From the NCBI RefSeq assembly GCF_001439915.1, contig NZ_LMBW01000007.1, positions 78,706 to 142,705 on the forward strand: 64,000 bases of DNA, read 5' to 3'. Under the pieces are notes generated by a model, which was not told the DNA's origin, made no database searches, and saw only the letters and a program-made list of their open reading frames with translations. Positions 59,873 to 64,000 of the stretch are shown here, piece after piece. A program made the translations under genes and the position numbers. The first letter of the stretch is position 1, and every line of letters begins with the position of its first letter. This DNA is from Fredinandcohnia humi. GTDB taxonomy: Bacteria > Bacillota > Bacilli > Bacillales > Bacillaceae_L.

Positions 59873-60022
59873 TTATTCTTCTCCGCCAGTATTATGAGCA
59901 CCGTATTGTTGGTTTGTGGACCCAGTTTTCCCGAATTTTGCTCTGGAATCAGGCCCTGCATTTCCTTTTACACTTGCTGCACTTACAGCACGTTTAGATG
60001 GATTTTTATCAACTTTAGCCAT
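59873..60022 (-). CDS. Small conserved-looking protein (49 residues)
   Basis: A minus-strand ORF from ATG 60022 encodes MAKVDKNPSKRAVSAASVKG and ends in GAHNTGGEE. A strong GGAGGTGA lies 7 bases upstream. The protein is basic at the N-terminus and Gly/Asn/Gln-rich later, like small spore proteins. Upstream on the same strand is a palindrome GAATCA-GG-TGATTC (60045-60058). No family is recognised; a small SASP-like role is possible. Confidence 0.72.
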   Translation of the reverse strand: MAKVDKNPSKRAVSAASVKGNAGPDSRAKFGKTGSTNQQYGAHNTGGEE

Positions 60023-60160
60023 TTGATTGTCACCTCCATTTTATAGAATCACCTGATTCACTTTTTTCAATGCGAATTAAAAAGAAATAGAAAATTTGTT
60101 TCTTGAATATATTGCGAAAATTTAAATTTTGATTTATATTAAGATATAAAGGAACTCATT

Positions 60161-60186
60161 CCTTTGGATGTTCAAAAATCCAAGGG
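60161..60186 (+). other. Hairpin upstream of fadN
   Basis: CCTTTGGAT pairs with ATCCAAGGG around an 8-base loop. No T run follows. It lies just upstream of the FadR-like site. Confidence 0.4.
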
Positions 60187-60223
60187 GTAGAATTGAATAG
60201 AACTATTTTTTTTGGAGCAAAAA

Positions 60224-60241
60224 TGAATGAGTGTTCATTCA
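60224..60241 (+). promoter_or_regulatory. FadR-like operator of fadN-fadA
   Basis: TGAATGAGTGTTCATTCA has the inverted arms TGAATGA/TCATTCA of the Bacillus FadR (YsiA) box. FadR represses fatty-acid degradation genes until long-chain acyl-CoA is present. It sits 27 bases before the fadN start. Confidence 0.88.
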
Positions 60242-60268
60242 AATGATAATCAAAGGGGGAAACTGTGA

Positions 60269-62653
60269 ATGATCCAAAGCATTAAAAGGGCTGCAGTTCT
60301 TGGTTCGGGGGTTATGGGCTCAGGTATAGCGGCACATTTAGCAAACATCGGAATACCTACCTTACTATTAGATATTGTACCTCGTGAACTTTTAGAAGTA
60401 GAAAAAAAGAAAGGGCCTACAATCAAGGATAAAGAAGTCCGGAATCGATTAAGTAATTCAGCGGTCCAAAAATTGTTAAAACAAAAGCCAGCACCACTTA
60501 CTGCTAAGGAAAATCTTGCTTTAATCACAACTGGGAACTTTGAAGATGATTTGGCAAAGCTTGCAGAAGTGGATTGGATTATTGAAGTGGTTGTTGAAAA
60601 CCTTGACGTTAAGAAAAAGGTTTTTAGTCAAATCGATGAGGTAAGGAAGCCGGGCAGCATCGTAAGTTCCAATACATCAGGTATTTCTGTTGAAGCAATG
60701 GCTGAAGGGCGTTCAGACGATTTTCAAAAGCACTTTTTAGGAACACACTTCTTCAATCCACCACGTTATTTAAAGTTGCTTGAAGTGATTCCGACAAAAA
60801 ACACAAGCCCAGAAGTACTTTCTTTTATGAAGAAGTTTGGTGAGGACGTACTAGGTAAAGGTGTCGTCCAAGCAAAGGATACACCAAACTTTATCGCAAA
60901 TCGTATTGGAACGTATGGACTGCTTGTAACCGTTCGTGAAATGCTTAAAGGCGGATACAGCATCGGTGAAGTAGACTCAGTTACTGGTCCAATGATTGGC
61001 CGACCGAAGAGTGCAACCTTCCGTACCCTTGATGTTGTTGGACTTGATACATTTATTCACGTTGCAAACAATGTGTATGAGCAGGTAGAAGGAGACGAAA
61101 AAGAAGTTTTCAATATTCCGGATTTCATGAAGAAAATGCAGGAAAAAGGGTGGCTAGGAAGTAAAACAGGTCAAGGATTTTTCCTGAAAAAAGGCAAGGA
61201 AATCCTTGAATTAAACCCGGAAATCCTTGAATACCAAGAGCGCAAGAAGCTTCAAACACCAGTTACAGCATCCATAAAACAAGTAAAAGGCACGGCCAAT
61301 AAGCTAAAAACCCTTTTATACGCAGAAGATCGCGCTGGAAAGCTTTTATGGAATATCACAAGTCCAGCCCTCATCTATTCTGCTAATCTTCTAGGAGAAA
61401 TTGCGGATGATATTGTCGCCATTGATGAGGCGATGAAGTGGGGCTTTGGCTGGCGTTTAGGTCCATTTGAAATGTGGGATGCAATCGGTCTTGAAAATTC
61501 TGTGAAGAAGATGGAAGCAGAAGGCTCTGTTGTACCTACATGGATTAAAGAGATGCTTGCAAACGGAAATACCTCCTTTTATAAAAATGAAAACGGCTCT
61601 GTTTCTTATTATCAAAATGGCAAATACAAAGCCGTTAAAGTAAATCCGAAGAACATTCATATTAAAACGTTGAAAGAGACAAATGGCGTCATTAAGAAAA
61701 ACAGCGGCGCTAGTTTAATAGATTTAGGAGACGATGTCGCATTATTGGAATTCACATCACCGAATAATGCAATCGGTTTCGACATTATTCAGATGATTAA
61801 TCACTCACTTGAAGAGGTGGCGAAAAACTACAAAGGCCTAGTCATTGGAAACCAAGCGAAAAACTTCTGTGTCGGTGCAAACCTAGCGATGATTTTAATG
61901 GAAGCACAGGATGACAATTTCTATGACATCGACCTAGTCGTACGCAATTTTCAACAAGCAATGATGAATATCAAGTACAGTGTAAAACCAGTAGTGGTAG
62001 CACCGTTTGGAATGACTCTTGGTGGCGGTGCAGAAATCTGTTTACCTGCAGCGAAGGTTCAAGCTTCAAGTGAAACGTACATGGGGTTAGTTGAAGTTGG
62101 GGTTGGTGTAATCCCAGGTGGCGGTGGTAACAAAGAGCTGTATCTGAACCATCTTCAAGGAATGCAGACAGGAGTTGAAGTTAATCTTCAAAATGTCGCA
62201 AATAAAGTATTCGAAACGATCGCAATGGCGAAGGTCTCAACTTCGGCTGAAGAGGCCAGAACCAATAACTTCTTAACAAAAGAAGACGGTGTTAGCTTCA
62301 ATAGTGACCATCTGATCCATGATGCAAAACAATCTGTACTGGCATTATCCGCACAAGGTTATAAAGCACCTGTAAGGAAGAAGGTGCCGGTGGTTGGTGA
62401 AACAGGTTATGCTACCCTGCTTTTAGGGGCACAGGCAATGAAATATTCTGGCTACATCTCCGACCATGACCTGAAGATTGCGAAGAAGCTTGCATGGGTA
62501 ATAGCAGGTGGTAATGTTCCATATGGTACTGAAGTAGATGAGCAATACTTATTAAATCTAGAGCGTGAAGCGTTCCTAAGTCTTGTCGGTGAACCAAAGA
62601 CACAGCAAAGAATGCAACACATGCTTGTAAAAGGAAAACCATTGCGTAATTAA
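60269..62653 (+). CDS. fadN: 3-hydroxyacyl-CoA dehydrogenase / enoyl-CoA hydratase
   Basis: A 794-residue bifunctional enzyme. NAD-binding at the N-terminus: VLGSGVMGSGIAAHLA (10-25), catalytic HFFNPPRYLKLLEV near 157, and a C-terminal hydratase-like domain (about 460-700) with NFCVGANLAMILMEA and PFGMTLGGGAEICLPA, VGVIPGGGGNKEL. It carries out the hydration and dehydrogenation steps of beta-oxidation. AAAGGGGGAAA precedes the ATG. It is first in the FadR-boxed operon. Confidence 0.95.
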   Translation: MIQSIKRAAVLGSGVMGSGIAAHLANIGIPTLLLDIVPRELLEVEKKKGPTIKDKEVRNRLSNSAVQKLLKQKPAPLTAKENLALITTGNFEDDLAKLAEVDWIIEVVVENLDVKKKVFSQIDEVRKPGSIVSSNTSGISVEAMAEGRSDDFQKHFLGTHFFNPPRYLKLLEVIPTKNTSPEVLSFMKKFGEDVLGKGVVQAKDTPNFIANRIGTYGLLVTVREMLKGGYSIGEVDSVTGPMIGRPKSATFRTLDVVGLDTFIHVANNVYEQVEGDEKEVFNIPDFMKKMQEKGWLGSKTGQGFFLKKGKEILELNPEILEYQERKKLQTPVTASIKQVKGTANKLKTLLYAEDRAGKLLWNITSPALIYSANLLGEIADDIVAIDEAMKWGFGWRLGPFEMWDAIGLENSVKKMEAEGSVVPTWIKEMLANGNTSFYKNENGSVSYYQNGKYKAVKVNPKNIHIKTLKETNGVIKKNSGASLIDLGDDVALLEFTSPNNAIGFDIIQMINHSLEEVAKNYKGLVIGNQAKNFCVGANLAMILMEAQDDNFYDIDLVVRNFQQAMMNIKYSVKPVVVAPFGMTLGGGAEICLPAAKVQASSETYMGLVEVGVGVIPGGGGNKELYLNHLQGMQTGVEVNLQNVANKVFETIAMAKVSTSAEEARTNNFLTKEDGVSFNSDHLIHDAKQSVLALSAQGYKAPVRKKVPVVGETGYATLLLGAQAMKYSGYISDHDLKIAKKLAWVIAGGNVPYGTEVDEQYLLNLEREAFLSLVGEPKTQQRMQHMLVKGKPLRN

Positions 62654-62719
62654 ACATACATGATCGAAGGAGATGAAATGTTCAATCTCCTGTCTGTTAA
62701 AAAGTTAGGAGGGATTTTG

Positions 62720-63895
62720 TTGAGAGAAGCAGTCATCGTTGCCGGCGCGAGAACCCCGGTTGGAAAAGCGAAAAAAGGCACACTTGCACATGTAAGACCA
62801 GATGATTTAGGGGCACTAGTTGTTAAAGAAACAGTAAAGCGTGCAGGAAATTATGAAGGTAATATTGATGATTTAATCATTGGATGTGCAATGCCCGAGG
62901 CTGAACAAGGCTTAAACATGGCACGAAATATAGGTGCGTTAGCAGGACTTTCGCATACAGTTCCTGCCATTACCGTGAATCGTTATTGTTCTTCTGGACT
63001 CCAATCAATTGCCTATGCAGCCGAGAAAATTATGCTCGGCCATTCTGATACAGCAATTGCGGGCGGAGCAGAATCGATGAGTCTAGTACCAATGATGGGC
63101 CATGTGGTCCGACCAAATGCAAAGCTTGCGGAAACAGCACCTGAATATTATATGGGAATGGGTCACACTGCTGAGCAAGTTGCAGTTAAGTATGGGATTA
63201 GCCGTGAAGACCAAGATGCTTTTGCAGTCAGAAGTCACCAAAAAGCTGCCGCAGCAATTAAAGCCGGAAAGTTTTCGGATGAGATTGTACCCGTCGACGT
63301 CACTCTTCGTCACGTCGATGTAAACAATAAATTGGTTGAAAAGCATATCCAATTCGCACAGGATGAAGGTGTCCGTGAAGATACGAATCTTGAAGTATTA
63401 GCGAAATTAAGACCCGCATTCTCAGTAACTGGTTCCGTTACAGCAGGAAATGCCTCACAAACGAGTGATGGTGCCGCAGCAGTAATGGTGATGGACCGTG
63501 AAAAAGCGAAAAGCTTAGGCTTAACTCCATTCGTGAAATTTAGATCATTTGCAGTAGCAGGGGTACCACCCGAAGTCATGGGAATCGGACCAGTAGCTGC
63601 CATTCCAAAAGCCCTTAAAATGGCAACGCTTGAGCTTTCTGATATAGGATTATTTGAATTAAACGAGGCCTTTGCATCGCAATCTCTTCAGGTTATTCGT
63701 GCTCTAGGACTTGATGAAGAAAAAGTAAATGTAAATGGCGGTGCAATTGCCCTCGGACATCCGCTTGGATGCACAGGATCGAAACTAACACTAACATTAA
63801 TGCATGAAATGAAGCGCCGTAACGTACAATTTGGTGTTGTAACAATGTGTATCGGCGGCGGTATGGGAGCAGCCGGAGTATTTGAGTTATTATGA
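62720..63895 (+). CDS. fadA: Acetyl-CoA C-acyltransferase (thiolase)
   Basis: A 391-residue thiolase. Active-site Cys90 in [10 protein letters not shown], the GHPLGCTGS His near 347 and the CIGGGMG Cys near 377. It performs the last step of beta-oxidation. The TTG 62720 with TTAGGAGGG 6 bases upstream gives [15 protein letters not shown] as in other FadA proteins. An in-frame ATG at 62678 with its own AAGGAG at 62667-62672 could add 14 residues. It follows fadN by 66 bases. fadE is expected next, beyond the window. Confidence 0.94.
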   Translation: MREAVIVAGARTPVGKAKKGTLAHVRPDDLGALVVKETVKRAGNYEGNIDDLIIGCAMPEAEQGLNMARNIGALAGLSHTVPAITVNRYCSSGLQSIAYAAEKIMLGHSDTAIAGGAESMSLVPMMGHVVRPNAKLAETAPEYYMGMGHTAEQVAVKYGISREDQDAFAVRSHQKAAAAIKAGKFSDEIVPVDVTLRHVDVNNKLVEKHIQFAQDEGVREDTNLEVLAKLRPAFSVTGSVTAGNASQTSDGAAAVMVMDREKAKSLGLTPFVKFRSFAVAGVPPEVMGIGPVAAIPKALKMATLELSDIGLFELNEAFASQSLQVIRALGLDEEKVNVNGGAIALGHPLGCTGSKLTLTLMHEMKRRNVQFGVVTMCIGGGMGAAGVFELL

Positions 63896-64000
63896 GAAAA
63901 GCGTAAGGCGCCTGCCTATCGGAGACAAGCATAAGACGAGCGCTGACAGAAGGTGCATTTTACCTTCCGAAGCGATTGGCTTATGACCTCGAGCCGATGG
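63896..64000. repeat. Dispersed hairpin repeat, cut by the window end
   Basis: Starts right after fadA. AGAAGGT and ACCTTC enclose GCATTTT, CATAAG and CTTATG pair outside them, and CTATCGG and CCGATGG pair further out, so the element is a nested palindrome. It resembles a Bacillaceae intergenic repeat of the GCGTAAGGCGCC...AGACGAG kind, from memory only. Confidence 0.6.

Overview
The window looks like a chromosomal stretch of a low-GC, spore-forming member of the Bacillaceae (Bacillus sensu lato). Ribosome binding sites are strong and purine-rich. There is a gerA-type germinant receptor operon and a pair of CotF-like coat genes. The right end has the order ABC ATPase / YusU-like / YusN-like / fadM / fadN / fadA known from Bacillus subtilis. 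I saw no rRNA, tRNA, phage, insertion sequence or CRISPR array.

Layout. (1) 1-17.4 kb is a 6-deoxyhexose catabolic island: a truncated importer, an amidotransferase-like protein, an RpiB-like isomerase, a fused aldolase/dehydrogenase (RhaEW type), a FucU mutarotase, a complete Rbs-type ABC importer, a class II aldolase, a RhaB-type kinase, L-fucose isomerase, an AraB-type ribulokinase, a DeoR repressor and a Gfo/Idh dehydrogenase. Together they can take L-fucose to dihydroxyacetone phosphate and lactaldehyde. FucI plus AraB could also handle D-arabinose. (2) 17.6-21.9 kb is a LytS/LytT two-component system next to cstA (probably pyruvate or peptide uptake), followed by a 49-residue membrane ORF that overlaps the cstA stop. 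(3) 22-41.3 kb holds housekeeping and stress genes: a hemerythrin/DUF438 protein, an ECF sigma/anti-sigma operon, a MarR-MMPL exporter operon, a TlpA-like thiol oxidoreductase, peptide deformylase, a PatB-like C-S lyase, a DUF3231 protein, an esterase and a D,D-carboxypeptidase. (4) 41.3-46.6 kb, mostly minus strand, encodes GtrA/GtrB-type membrane glycosylation proteins, a DUF6044 polytopic protein and a subtilase. (5) 46.7-50.4 kb is the gerA/B/C operon. (6) 52.4-57.6 kb is a Fur-box-controlled siderophore importer with an FhuF-like reductase. (7) 57.6-64 kb carries coat genes, fadM and the start of the FadR-controlled fadN-fadA operon.

The most unusual signal is a set of non-coding tandem arrays in five separate intergenic gaps. 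Three have a 20-21 bp period (30935-31029, 38731-38801, 51316-51381) and two a 52 bp period (42781-43311, 59567-59840). These lengths equal two and five helical turns. Units are conserved between loci: the two 52-bp arrays share a CCGAAA...GATTCGG hairpin core, and two of the 20-bp arrays share a GCGCAAT core. There are no unique spacers, so they are not CRISPR. They look like a genome-wide, helically phased repeat family of unknown function.

Small genes below normal ORF cut-offs were found at 21753, 23868, 24229, 38854, 39907 and 59873. Regulatory sites that can be read directly include a cre site over the sugar-importer promoter, a FadR-like box before fadN, three Fur boxes, two palindromes at the marR promoter and a large nested palindrome before cstA.
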